NCBI RefSeq assembly: GCF_008639165.1
Contig: NZ_CP029197.1
Coordinates: forward strand, 3,658,001-3,722,000
DNA length: 64,000 nucleotides
Direction: 5' to 3'
From: Streptomyces venezuelae ATCC 10712
GTDB lineage: Bacteria; Actinomycetota; Actinomycetes; Streptomycetales; Streptomycetaceae
The position numbers and the translations under genes were made by a program. The notes under the pieces were generated by a model. It saw only the letters and a program-made list of their open reading frames with translations, ran no database searches and had not been told where the DNA came from. Numbering within the stretch: position 1 is the first letter of the stretch; each line of letters begins with the position of its first letter. Below, piece after piece: positions 40,341 through 47,326 of the stretch.

Positions 40341-41138
40341 TCAGTTGCGGGGGGTGCTCGCAGGGCGTTTTGCGGGGACGGCCAGGGTAGTCGGCGCCCC
40401 ACGGGCACCGTCCACCCGCTGAGGAACTGCCCTCGGCGACCGGCCCTCAACCCGGTCCGCCCATTCCATCGCGTGCGCGTTGTACTCCCGGACGACCGCG
40501 ACGGCCGCGTCGGCGTCCCCGCGCGTGATGGCGTCGACGAGCTCGACGTGTCCGCTCCACAGCCAGCCGAGCATGTCCCGTTCGGCGCGCAGGTAGGGCA
40601 CGGAGAAGACCCAGGCCTGGACGCGGAGCCGGTGGAGGAAGTCGGCGATGTAGTCGTTGGCGGCGACCAGCCGGGCGAGTTCGCGCCAGTAGCGGATGTC
40701 GTAGCCGATGAGGACGTCGAGGTCTCCGGCGCGGGCCGCGCGGGCCGCCGCCTCGCCCCTGCGCCGGATCGAGACGAGCGCGACCCCGATCCCGAGGTCG
40801 GGTTCCGTGAGGGCGGAGCGGGGCGGGACCATGGCGGCGTCGCGGCGGAAGATGCCGTCGACGACGAGCCTGCGGGCTTCGACCATCCCCCGGTAGTCGT
40901 CGACGGAGTACTGGTGGACGCGGAAGCCGCGGTGCTGGTCGGAGTCGAGGAGGCCCTGGGCGCAGAGGTCGACGAGGGCTTCGCGGACGGGTGTGGCGGA
41001 GACGCCGTACTGCTCGGCGATCTGCTTGACGGTGAATTCCTCACCGGGCTGGAGACGGCCCGCGAGCACCTCGTCACGCAGCGCGTCCGCGATCTGCTGT
41101 CGCAAGGTGTTGCGGGTGACAGCTCCGCTCGCGGGCAT
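40341..41138 (-). CDS. GntR-family (FadR/FCD-like) transcriptional regulator
   Basis: This 265-residue regulator has a winged helix at residues ~9-75 (LRQQIADALRDEVLAGRLQPGE, VKQIAEQYGVSATPVREAL) and an all-helical C-terminal FCD-type ligand domain with HRLRVQAWVFS and WSGHVELVDAITRGDADAAV. FCD domains bind small carboxylates through metal-chelating Asp/His residues. ATG 41138 has GGAGGGGG upstream, which lies inside a hairpin. The gene follows the class III aminotransferase on the same strand and may control it. Confidence 0.88.
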   Translation of the reverse strand: MPASGAVTRNTLRQQIADALRDEVLAGRLQPGEEFTVKQIAEQYGVSATPVREALVDLCAQGLLDSDQHRGFRVHQYSVDDYRGMVEARRLVVDGIFRRDAAMVPPRSALTEPDLGIGVALVSIRRRGEAAARAARAGDLDVLIGYDIRYWRELARLVAANDYIADFLHRLRVQAWVFSVPYLRAERDMLGWLWSGHVELVDAITRGDADAAVAVVREYNAHAMEWADRVEGRSPRAVPQRVDGARGAPTTLAVPAKRPASTPRN

Positions 41139-41142
41139 GGGT

Positions 41143-41191
41143 GCGCCCCCTCCGTCCGGCTCCGGACACCCTAGTCCAGACGGAGGGGCGC
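41143..41191 (-). promoter_or_regulatory. Intercistronic hairpin containing the GntR ribosome binding site
   Basis: GCGCCCCTCCGTC and GACGGAGGGGGCGC form a 13-bp stem with a one-base bulge. The right arm on the minus strand includes the GGAGGGGG Shine-Dalgarno of gntR. A TAGGGT (41174-41169) in the loop could be a -10. It may terminate the aminotransferase mRNA and block gntR translation from it. Confidence 0.65.
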
Positions 41192-41215
41192 CTCTCTGTG
41201 AGAAAGGCCGCGCGG

Positions 41216-42580
41216 TTACGCGGTGTGCTCGTCGGCCACCGTGAGGGCGGCGTCGAGGGCGGCGAGGCCTTCCTTGGCCTCGGCCTCGGTGACGTTGCAG
41301 GCGGGGACGGCGTGGGTGCGGTTCATGTTGACGAAGGGCCACAGGCCGTTCTTCTTCGCCGCGGCGCCGAAGGCGGCCATGGGTGCGTTGGCCTCGCCGG
41401 AGGCGTTGTACGGGACGAGCGGCTCGCGCGTCTCGCGGTTCTTGACCAGGTCGAGGGCCCAGAAGACGCCCATGCCGCGGACCTCGCCGACGGAGGGGTG
41501 GCGTTCGGCGAGCTCGCGCAGGCCGGGGCCGAGGACGGTCTCGCCGATGTGGGCGGCGTTCTCGACGACCTTCTCGTCCTCCATCACGTGGATGGTGGCG
41601 ACGGCGGCGGCGCAGGCCAGCGGGTGACCGGAGTAGGTCAGGCCGCCCGGGTAGGGGCGCTTGTCGAAGGTCGCGGCGATCTTCTCGCTGATGGCGACGC
41701 CGCCGAGGGGCACGTAACCGGAGTTCACGCCCTTGGCGAAGGTCATCAGGTCGGGGACGACGTCGAAGTGTTCGGCGGCGAACCACTTGCCGGTGCGGCC
41801 GAAGCCCGCCATGACCTCGTCGAGGACGAAGACGATGCCGTACTTGTCGCAGATCTCGCGGACGCCGGCGAGGTAGCCGGGCGGCGGGGTCATGATGCCG
41901 GCGGTGCCGGGCACGGTCTCCAGGATGATCGCGGCGATCGTCGCGGGGCCCTCGAAGGCGATGGTGTCCTCGAGGTGCTGGAGCGCACGCGCGCACTCCT
42001 CCGCCTCGGTGGTGGCGTAGAAGGGCGAGCGGTAGAGGAACGGCGCCCAGAAGCGGACGACGCCGGCGGAGCCGTTGTCGGAGGCCCAGCGGCGCGGGTC
42101 GCCGGTCAGGTTGATCGCGGTGGAGGTGGCGCCGTGGTACGAGCGGTAGGCGGAGAGCACCTTCGTGCGGCCGGTGTGCAGCCGGGCCATGCGGACGGCG
42201 TTCTCGACGGCCTCGGCGCCGCCGTTGGTGAAGAAGATCTTGTCCAGGTCGCCGGGGGTGCGCTCGGCGATGAGGCGTGCGGCCTCGGAGCGGACGTCGA
42301 TGGCGAAGGCGGGCGCGAAGGTGGTGAGCTTCGCGGCCTGCTCCTGGATGGCGGCGACCACGCGGGGGTGCTGGTAGCCGATGTTGGTGTAGACGAGACC
42401 GCTGGTGAAGTCCAGGTAGCGGTTTCCGTCGTAGTCCCAGAAGTACGAACCCTCGGCGCCGGCGACGGCGAGCGGGTCGATCAGGCCCTGGGCGGACCAG
42501 GAGTGGAACACGTGCGCGCGGTCGGCGGCCTTGACGGCGGCCCCGGCCTGGGGATCGGGTTCGATGACATGAGGGGTCAT
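41216..42580 (-). CDS. Class III PLP-dependent aminotransferase
   Basis: This 454-residue fold-type I enzyme has the family start FHSWSAQGLIDPLAVAGAEG and FFTNGGAEAVENAVRMAR, the PLP-binding YHGATSTAINLTG and FVLDEVMAGFGRTGKWFA, and the Schiff-base Lys in TFAKGVNSGYVPLGG. It converts an omega-amino acid or similar donor. Related enzymes act on taurine, beta-alanine or GABA; the exact substrate is unknown. ATG 42580 follows TACCCT by seven bases (leaderless). Confidence 0.9.
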   Translation of the reverse strand: MTPHVIEPDPQAGAAVKAADRAHVFHSWSAQGLIDPLAVAGAEGSYFWDYDGNRYLDFTSGLVYTNIGYQHPRVVAAIQEQAAKLTTFAPAFAIDVRSEAARLIAERTPGDLDKIFFTNGGAEAVENAVRMARLHTGRTKVLSAYRSYHGATSTAINLTGDPRRWASDNGSAGVVRFWAPFLYRSPFYATTEAEECARALQHLEDTIAFEGPATIAAIILETVPGTAGIMTPPPGYLAGVREICDKYGIVFVLDEVMAGFGRTGKWFAAEHFDVVPDLMTFAKGVNSGYVPLGGVAISEKIAATFDKRPYPGGLTYSGHPLACAAAVATIHVMEDEKVVENAAHIGETVLGPGLRELAERHPSVGEVRGMGVFWALDLVKNRETREPLVPYNASGEANAPMAAFGAAAKKNGLWPFVNMNRTHAVPACNVTEAEAKEGLAALDAALTVADEHTA

Positions 42581-42593
42581 GGGTCCGAGGGTA
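42580..42593 (-). promoter_or_regulatory. Leaderless promoter (-10 TACCCT) of aminotransferase gene
   Basis: TACCCT (42593-42588), seven bases, ATG 42580, minus strand. Confidence 0.55.
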
Positions 42594-42712
42594 AGGAACC
42601 GCAGGTGGGACGGGCCATGGCCATCTTGTCCACCGAGACCGGGGCGGACGCGACACCTTGCTCCGTCCCGCTTCGCGCCGGGGCGCGGCCTCGGAGGAAG
42701 CCACATCGTCAT

Positions 42713-42747
42713 TGACAGCAAACTGTCATCATGACAGCCTTCTGTCA
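42713..42747 (+). promoter_or_regulatory. Twin palindromic operators of the DJ-1/MarR operon
   Basis: TGACAG-CAAA-CTGTCA (42713-42728) and TGACAG-CCTT-CTGTCA (42732-42747) are identical 16-bp palindromes except for the 4-bp centre. The second ends on the A of the ATG at 42747. Centres are 19 bp apart, close to two helical turns. Binding would block start-codon access and transcription. Confidence 0.85.
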
Positions 42748-43370
42748 TGGGAATCGAGAGCGACACCACGACCGTTCATCTCGCCGTCTACGACACCCTC
42801 GCCGACTGGGAGACGGGCCACGCCACGGCCTGGCTCGCCCGCGCCGGATTCACCGTCCGGACCGTCGGCCCGGTCGCCGGGGAGCCCGTCACCACCCTCG
42901 CGGGCATCCGGATCGTCCCCGACCTCGCGCTCGCCGACCTCCGGCCCGAGGACAGCGCCCTGCTGATCCTGCCGGGCGCCGAGAAGTACGACGAGGGCGA
43001 CGAGCTCGCCCCCTTCACGGCCACGGCCCGGGCCTTCCTCGACGCCGGGGTGCCGGTCGCCGCGATCTGCGGCGCCACGGCGGGCCTGGCGAAGGAGGGC
43101 CTGCTCGACGACCGCCCGCACACCAGCGCCGTCTCGTTCTACCTGGCCGCCACCGGCTACCGGGGCGGCGAGCACTACGTCGACGCGGACGCGGTGACGG
43201 CCGAGGGCGAGGCCGGGACCGGTGCGCTGATCACGGCGGGCCCGACGGAGCCGGTCGCCTTCGCCCGCGAGGTGTTCGCCGCGCTCGGCGCGTACGAGGG
43301 CAGGCGGGACGCCTGGTACCGCCTCTTCCACGACTCGGACCCGGCGGCGTTCGCCGAGCTGAACGCATGA
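42747..43370 (+). CDS. DJ-1/PfpI-family (type 1 glutamine amidotransferase-like) protein
   Basis: This 207-residue protein has a Rossmann-like fold with the nucleophile elbow AAICGATAGLA (reactive Cys), an N-terminal VHLAVYDTLADWETG and a Glu in LPGAEKYDEGD that would sit beside the Cys. It groups with the GlxA/ThiJ proteins, which act as glyoxalases, deglycases or chaperones. The start ATG 42747 overlaps the second operator. The stop overlaps the MarR start by four bases. Control by the downstream MarR protein is very likely. Confidence 0.88.
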   Translation: MGIESDTTTVHLAVYDTLADWETGHATAWLARAGFTVRTVGPVAGEPVTTLAGIRIVPDLALADLRPEDSALLILPGAEKYDEGDELAPFTATARAFLDAGVPVAAICGATAGLAKEGLLDDRPHTSAVSFYLAATGYRGGEHYVDADAVTAEGEAGTGALITAGPTEPVAFAREVFAALGAYEGRRDAWYRLFHDSDPAAFAELNA

Positions 43371-43822
43371 GCCGCGAGCAGCAGGACGCCCTGTCCCGTA
43401 CGGCCCTGGGCGTCTTCCGTCTCAACGGCCAGTTCCTCGCCGTCTCGGAGAAACTGGCCGAACCGGCCGGCCTGACCGCCGCCTGGTGGCAGGTCCTCGG
43501 CGCCGTCCTTCCCGAGCCGCTCCCGGTCGCCGGGATCGCCCGGGTCATGGGCATCACCCGGCAGAGCGTCCAGCGGATCGCGGACCTGCTCGTCCGGGAG
43601 GGACTCGCGGTCTACGAGCCGAACCCGGCCCACCGCCGCGCCAAGCTCCTCGCCCCGACCGAGGCGGGCCGGGCCGCGATCGCCCGCATCGAACCGGGCC
43701 ACGCGGAGCTGGCCGCCGCACTCGTGCGGGAACTGGGCGGCCAGGAGGCCTTCGACGAGACGGTACGGGTCCTGGAGCGGCTGTCGGCGGCCCTTGAGGC
43801 CGTCGAGGGCGGTCCCCGGTAG
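43367..43822 (+). CDS. MarR-family transcriptional regulator
   Basis: This 151-residue winged-helix protein has a helix-turn-helix PVAGIARVMGITRQSVQRIADLLVREG, the wing YEPNPAHRRAKLLAPTEAG, and dimerisation helices at both ends. ATG 43367 overlaps the DJ-1 stop. It probably binds the twin TGACAG-N4-CTGTCA palindromes upstream of the operon and responds to a small aromatic or reactive compound. It is convergent with the vapC-like gene, 16 bp away. Confidence 0.9.
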   Translation: MSREQQDALSRTALGVFRLNGQFLAVSEKLAEPAGLTAAWWQVLGAVLPEPLPVAGIARVMGITRQSVQRIADLLVREGLAVYEPNPAHRRAKLLAPTEAGRAAIARIEPGHAELAAALVRELGGQEAFDETVRVLERLSAALEAVEGGPR

Positions 43823-43838
43823 ACCGGTCGGCCCGCAC

Positions 43839-44282
43839 TCAGAGCGGAAGGTCGTCGGGCAGTACCCGGAACGCCTTGTGCCGCCCGAGGGGGCGGACAG
43901 CACGGAAGTCGCGACGGTCGAGCGTGAGAATCGCGTCCGTGTCGTACTCGGCAGCCAGAGCGACGTTGACGGCATCAGTCAGGTCGAGGTCGAGCGCCGC
44001 GTAGCGCAGCCGGATCATCTGGGCGGCGCCCAGATGATCCTCGGTGATCTCCGGCATGGAAACCCGCCCCCGGCGCATCCAGTGCCGGATGTCGTCCACC
44101 GCGCTGAGCGCGGCTTCGCGGCCGAGCTCACGTGTGGCCACATGGTCGAGCTCGGCCAGGAGGAGCGGGGACATCACCAGCAGACCCGCGGCCTGGATCG
44201 CCTCGGTGGCGGCAGCGTTCTCGGGGTGGGTGGAATCAAGAGCGGCCAGCAGCCCGGAGGTGTCGGCCACGACGATGATCAC
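43839..44282 (-). CDS. PIN-domain toxin (VapC-like RNase)
   Basis: This 147-residue PIN-domain protein has four acidic residues visible: Asp in VVADTSGLL, Glu in LLLAELDHVA, Asp in LDLDLTDAVNVALA and Asp in AILTLDRRDF. VapC toxins cleave tRNA or rRNA. GTG 44282 overlaps the antitoxin stop by four bases, the usual toxin-antitoxin order. The pair lies between unrelated genes and is probably an accessory module. Confidence 0.9.
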   Translation of the reverse strand: MIIVVADTSGLLAALDSTHPENAAATEAIQAAGLLVMSPLLLAELDHVATRELGREAALSAVDDIRHWMRRGRVSMPEITEDHLGAAQMIRLRYAALDLDLTDAVNVALAAEYDTDAILTLDRRDFRAVRPLGRHKAFRVLPDDLPL

Positions 44283-44545
44283 GCAGCGGTCCCCGCCTCG
44301 TCGTCCGCCTCACGCCGGGCAGCGGCGGCCACGACGTCCCGGACCTCGGCCTTGGCCAGGGTCCGGCCGCGCCCCTCGAACGTGCGGGAGAACAAGGGCT
44401 CGTCCCAGACCCGGTTGGCCATGGCCGCGAGGTGGATGCCCTGCCGGATGATCTCGGCCTCGCTTATGCCGCGCCGCTTGGCGGCCTCTTTGATGATCGC
44501 CAGGTCCTCGGGGTCGGCGTACACGTTCGTGCGCTTCATCGACAT
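44279..44545 (-). CDS. VapB-like ribbon-helix-helix antitoxin
   Basis: This 88-residue protein begins MSMKRTNVYADPEDLAIIKEAAKRRG, a ribbon strand followed by two helices (ISEAEIIRQGIHLAAM) as in RHH DNA-binding proteins. The C-terminal half is disordered and would wrap the toxin (ALAKAEVRDVVAAAARREADDEAG region). ATG 44545 follows TAAGGT by six bases, a leaderless start, and lies within a direct repeat CATGTACCA, probably its own operator. Confidence 0.88.
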   Translation of the reverse strand: MSMKRTNVYADPEDLAIIKEAAKRRGISEAEIIRQGIHLAAMANRVWDEPLFSRTFEGRGRTLAKAEVRDVVAAAARREADDEAGTAA

Positions 44546-44569
44546 GTACCAACCTTAGCCCATGTACCA
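44543..44569 (-). promoter_or_regulatory. Operator repeats and leaderless promoter of the VapBC-like operon
   Basis: The 9-bp CATGTACCA occurs at 44543-44551 and 44561-44569 (period 18). They flank TAAGGT (44557-44552), which is six bases before ATG 44545. The downstream copy overlaps the start codon, so bound antitoxin would cover both promoter and start. Confidence 0.7.
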
Positions 44570-44610
44570 GATTGATGTATGTAGCTGGCCTTGCGACCCT
44601 CGCGGGGTGG

Positions 44611-45000
44611 TCAGGACCCGCCGCTGAACAGCTCAGTCACGGCGCTCCGCAGGAGCAGCGGGTGGACGAAGCGGTCCGGCGACGTCGGGGGGAAGCGCCA
44701 GGACAGCGGCCAGGTCCTGCCCCGCAGCGCGGGCACGGGGACGTAGCTCACGTGGGCGGGCCCGCCGTTGAACCGGGTCACCCCGCGGGGCCACGCCTTC
44801 CGCGCCGTCGACCCCGGCGGCACGAGGAAGTAGACCCCGCGCCGCCCGTTCGCCTCGATCACGACGGGCCCCGGGTCGCCCCCGGTGAGCGCCTCCATCA
44901 AGGAGGCGAGCCGTCGCCCCTCGTCGCCGTCCACCCGAACGGCGTCGAATTGCACCCCCGCCTTACGGAGTTGGAATCCGGAAACTGGAATCCAATCCAC
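44611..45000 (-). CDS. Hypothetical 129-residue protein beside an Scr1-like regulator
   Basis: The protein begins VDWIPVSGFQLRKAGVQFDAVRV and continues DGDEGRRLASLMEALTGG, GPVVIEANGRRGVYFLVPPGSTA and AHVSYVPVP. This resembles a group of small Streptomyces proteins found next to helix-turn-helix/DUF397 genes. Its function is not known. GTG 45000 has GGGAAG upstream. GTG 45027 is an alternative that adds nine residues. It is divergent from the Scr1-like gene with about 185 bp of lower-GC DNA between. Confidence 0.6.
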   Translation of the reverse strand: MDWIPVSGFQLRKAGVQFDAVRVDGDEGRRLASLMEALTGGDPGPVVIEANGRRGVYFLVPPGSTARKAWPRGVTRFNGGPAHVSYVPVPALRGRTWPLSWRFPPTSPDRFVHPLLLRSAVTELFSGGS

Positions 45001-45140
45001 GTTTACTTCCCGATTCTCTTCATTCACGAGGACATGTTCCCGCGCCGGCGCTAGCGTTTTCCACGACTGTGGCGGGCGCGTCGGTAACCCCTCGACCTGC
45101 ACCAACGCCCCTCGTGTGCAGTCGAATTCGGCGGGGAGCA

Positions 45141-45170
45141 GTTGAGACCGGTTGAGATCGGTTGAGTCCG
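45141..45170 (+). promoter_or_regulatory. Three 10-bp direct repeats upstream of the Scr1-like gene
   Basis: GTTGAGACCG, GTTGAGATCG and GTTGAGTCCG follow one another without gaps and end 15 bp before the start at 45185. A 10-bp period keeps each copy on the same face of the helix. Confidence 0.8.
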
Positions 45171-45184
45171 AATGGGGAACGTGA

Positions 45185-46021
45185 ATGGCGCGTGCGGAGA
45201 ACAAGGAAACGGTCGGCCCTGCGGCCCGCATGGCTGCGGCGGTGGCCAAGAAAATGCGACTCAAGAAGGGCCTGACGCAGGACCAGCTGGGCGCCCAGAT
45301 GGGCTTCACGGGCGCGGCGATCAGCGCGATGGAGCGGCTCATCCACCCGGTGAGCGACGAGATGCTCGTCCAGCTCGAACGCGTCCTGGGCGGCGGCACG
45401 GGCATCTTCGAGGAGATGCGGGAACTCGTCCGCCTGGAGAAGCTGCCGGAACAGTTCCGCGGCTACGCGCCGATCGAACAGAAGGCGGTGGCGCTGTGGC
45501 TGTACGCGAACCACGTGGTGCACGGGTTGTTCCAGACGGAGGCGTATGCGCGGGCGTTGATTGCGGGCGGGTACCCCGAGCCGACGCCGGAGCGGGTCGA
45601 GGAGCTGGTGGTCGGCCGGATGGCGCGGAAGGCGCTGTTCGACCGGAAGCAGGTGTGCGAGATCGAGCTGATCCTCGACGAGTCGGTGCTGAGGAGGCCG
45701 ATCGGCGACGAGGAGGTCATGCGGGAGCAGTTGGGGCACTTGGCGGAGTGCGCGCGGAGGAGGAACGTGAACCTTCAGGTGCTGCCGCTGGATGCGGGGC
45801 TGGGGGGTGAGTACGTGGCCGACCGAGGGAACCTGACAGTCATCGAAACCACGGTCCACGACCACGTCACCTACCTCGAGATCCAGGGCGAGAGCCTGCT
45901 GATCACCGACCGGACGAAGGTCAGTGCGCACCGGCAGCGGTATGCGAAGATCCGGGCACAGGCCCTGGATCCGCGCAGGTCGCTGGGTCTCATCGAGGAG
46001 TTGGCGGGAGAACAAAGATGA
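45185..46021 (+). CDS. Scr1-like XRE-family regulator (formerly DUF5753)
   Basis: This 278-residue protein has an N-terminal helix-turn-helix (residues ~18-55: AKKMRLKKGLTQDQLGAQMGFTGAAISAMER). The C-terminal Scr1/DUF5753 domain follows, with LWLYANHVVHGLFQTEAYARAL, VEELVVGRMARKALF and VNLQVLPLDAGL. These regulators occur in many copies in Streptomyces, each with an adjacent DUF397 gene; some pairs (Scr1/Scr2) influence antibiotic production and behave like toxin-antitoxin modules. ATG 45185 has GGGGAACG upstream. It overlaps the DUF397 gene by four bases. Confidence 0.9.
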   Translation: MARAENKETVGPAARMAAAVAKKMRLKKGLTQDQLGAQMGFTGAAISAMERLIHPVSDEMLVQLERVLGGGTGIFEEMRELVRLEKLPEQFRGYAPIEQKAVALWLYANHVVHGLFQTEAYARALIAGGYPEPTPERVEELVVGRMARKALFDRKQVCEIELILDESVLRRPIGDEEVMREQLGHLAECARRRNVNLQVLPLDAGLGGEYVADRGNLTVIETTVHDHVTYLEIQGESLLITDRTKVSAHRQRYAKIRAQALDPRRSLGLIEELAGEQR

Positions 46022-46251
46022 GCGACACCCTGCACTGGTTCAAGTCCAGCTACAGCGACAGCGGCGGCGGGGAGTGCGTCGAGGTCGCCTTCGACTGGCA
46101 CAAGTCCTCGTACAGCGACAGCGGCGGCGGCAACTGCGTCGAGGTGGCCACCTGCCCCCACGCCGTCCACCTCCGTGACTCCAAGCAGAGCGACGGGCCC
46201 ACGTTCACCGTGGAGCCCGCCGCGTGGAGTGCTTTCGTCGCGTGGCAGTAG
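46018..46251 (+). CDS. DUF397 protein with duplicated N-terminal motif
   Basis: This 77-residue Scr2-type partner of the preceding regulator normally contains one motif W-x-K-S-S-Y-S-x-n-G-G-x-C-V-E-V-A. Here residues 7-26 and 27-46 are tandem copies of it (WFKSSYSDSGGGECVEVA, then WHKSSYSDSGGGNCVEVA), a 20-residue period encoded by 46036-46095 and 46096-46155. The usual end VHLRDSKQSDGPTFTVEPAAWSAFV follows once. ATG 46018 overlaps the Scr1-like stop. It converges on chitinase with only four bases between. Confidence 0.9.
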   Translation: MSDTLHWFKSSYSDSGGGECVEVAFDWHKSSYSDSGGGNCVEVATCPHAVHLRDSKQSDGPTFTVEPAAWSAFVAWQ

Positions 46252-46255
46252 CCGA

Positions 46256-47170
46256 CTAGCAGGACAGGTTCGACCCGGCGGGGACGCCCAGGATCTGGGT
46301 GAACTGCTGGTACTTGGTGACCCGGCTCTGGACCTGGGCCGGGTTGCCGCCGTTGCACTCCAGGCTGCCGTTGATCGCCCAGATGGTCTGGCCGAAGCCG
46401 GCGCCGTTGACCATGGCGTTGTGGGCGGTCATGGTGCCCGGGCCGTTCTGGGTGTTCCAGTACCAGAGGCCGGTCTGCATGGCGACGGCCGGGTCCTGCT
46501 CGACGCGCCAGGGGTTGTTCAGGAGGTCGATGCCGAGGGCGTCACCGGCGGCCTTGTAGTTGAAGTTCCAGGAGAGCTGGATCGGGCCGCGGCCGTAGTA
46601 CGCGGCCTGGCCGGCGGGGCAGCCGTAGGGCTTCGACGCGTCGCAGTAGTGCGGGTAGTTGGCGGTGTTCTGCTCGACGATGTGGACGAGCCCGCCGGTC
46701 TCGTGGGAGACGTTCGCGAGGAAGGCCGCGGCCTCCTGCTTCTTCACCGTGTCGCTGCCGGTGGTGGCGAAGCCGGGGTACGACTTGAGGGCGGCGACCA
46801 GGCCCGCGTACGTGTAGAAGGGGTTCCGGCTCGGGAACATCTGGTTGAACTGGGCCTCGGAGACGACGAATCCGCCGGTCGGCGGCGGCGTGGTGGGCGG
46901 GGTGGTGCCCCCGCCGCCGCCGCAGACGCCCTGGTCGGCCCAGACGCCCCACTCGCCGGTCGTGCCGGGGGTCTCGTTCTGGGTCCACCACTTGGCCTGC
47001 CAGTTGTGGCCGTTGTGCGAGGCGGTCATGCCACCGGTGTAGACGCTGGAGGAGTTCCACGCCGCCGCGCAGGCGGCGGCCGCACCGGCGGAGGCGGTGG
47101 GGAGGAACAGGACGGCCAGGCCGACGACCGTACAGAGTGCGGCCAGTGAGGTGACCAGCTTGCGCAGCAT
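46256..47170 (-). CDS. GH19 chitinase with N-terminal chitin-binding domain
   Basis: This 304-residue secreted enzyme has a signal peptide (residues 1-~33, KLVTSLAALCTVVGLAVLFL...), a CBM5/12 chitin-binding domain (~34-83, CAAAWNSSSVYTGGM, WWTQNETPG) and a Gly/Pro/Thr linker. The GH19 domain starts GFVVSEAQFNQMFPSRNPFY, with catalytic Glu in SHETGGLVHIVEQN and the YGRGPIQLSWNFNY motif. This is the ChiF/ChiG/ChiC type of Streptomyces. Upstream GGAAGGAAG supports ATG 47170. Two DasR-like sites flank a TTGACA -35. Confidence 0.94.
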   Translation of the reverse strand: MLRKLVTSLAALCTVVGLAVLFLPTASAGAAAACAAAWNSSSVYTGGMTASHNGHNWQAKWWTQNETPGTTGEWGVWADQGVCGGGGGTTPPTTPPPTGGFVVSEAQFNQMFPSRNPFYTYAGLVAALKSYPGFATTGSDTVKKQEAAAFLANVSHETGGLVHIVEQNTANYPHYCDASKPYGCPAGQAAYYGRGPIQLSWNFNYKAAGDALGIDLLNNPWRVEQDPAVAMQTGLWYWNTQNGPGTMTAHNAMVNGAGFGQTIWAINGSLECNGGNPAQVQSRVTKYQQFTQILGVPAGSNLSC

Positions 47171-47222
47171 GGGTGCTTCCTTCCGGGTGGGGCCGGGTCG
47201 GGGGAAGCACAGCGAAGCGCTA

Positions 47223-47252
47223 TTGGTCTGGACCTGTCAAGGTCTAGACCAG
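47223..47252 (-). promoter_or_regulatory. Two DasR-like operators flanking a TTGACA -35 of the chitinase gene
   Basis: TTGGTCTGGACCTG (47223-47236) and AAGGTCTAGACCAG (47239-47252) resemble the dre consensus TGGTCTAGACCA. On the minus strand TTGACA (47240-47235) lies between the two. DasR, a GntR regulator sensing N-acetylglucosamine derivatives, is the established controller of Streptomyces chitinase genes. Confidence 0.75.
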
Positions 47253-47263
47253 AAGTTGTAACA

Positions 47264-47300
47264 GTGGCCCCGGCCCCCCGTGGAAGGGGGCCGGGGCCAC
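47264..47300 (-). terminator. Terminator after the FG-GAP gene
   Basis: GTGGCCCCGGCCCCC (47264-47278) pairs perfectly with GGGGGCCGGGGCCAC (47286-47300) around a 7-base loop. It insulates chitinase. Confidence 0.9.
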
Positions 47301-47326
47301 TCGACACTCGCTCAAGCCGCCCGCGG

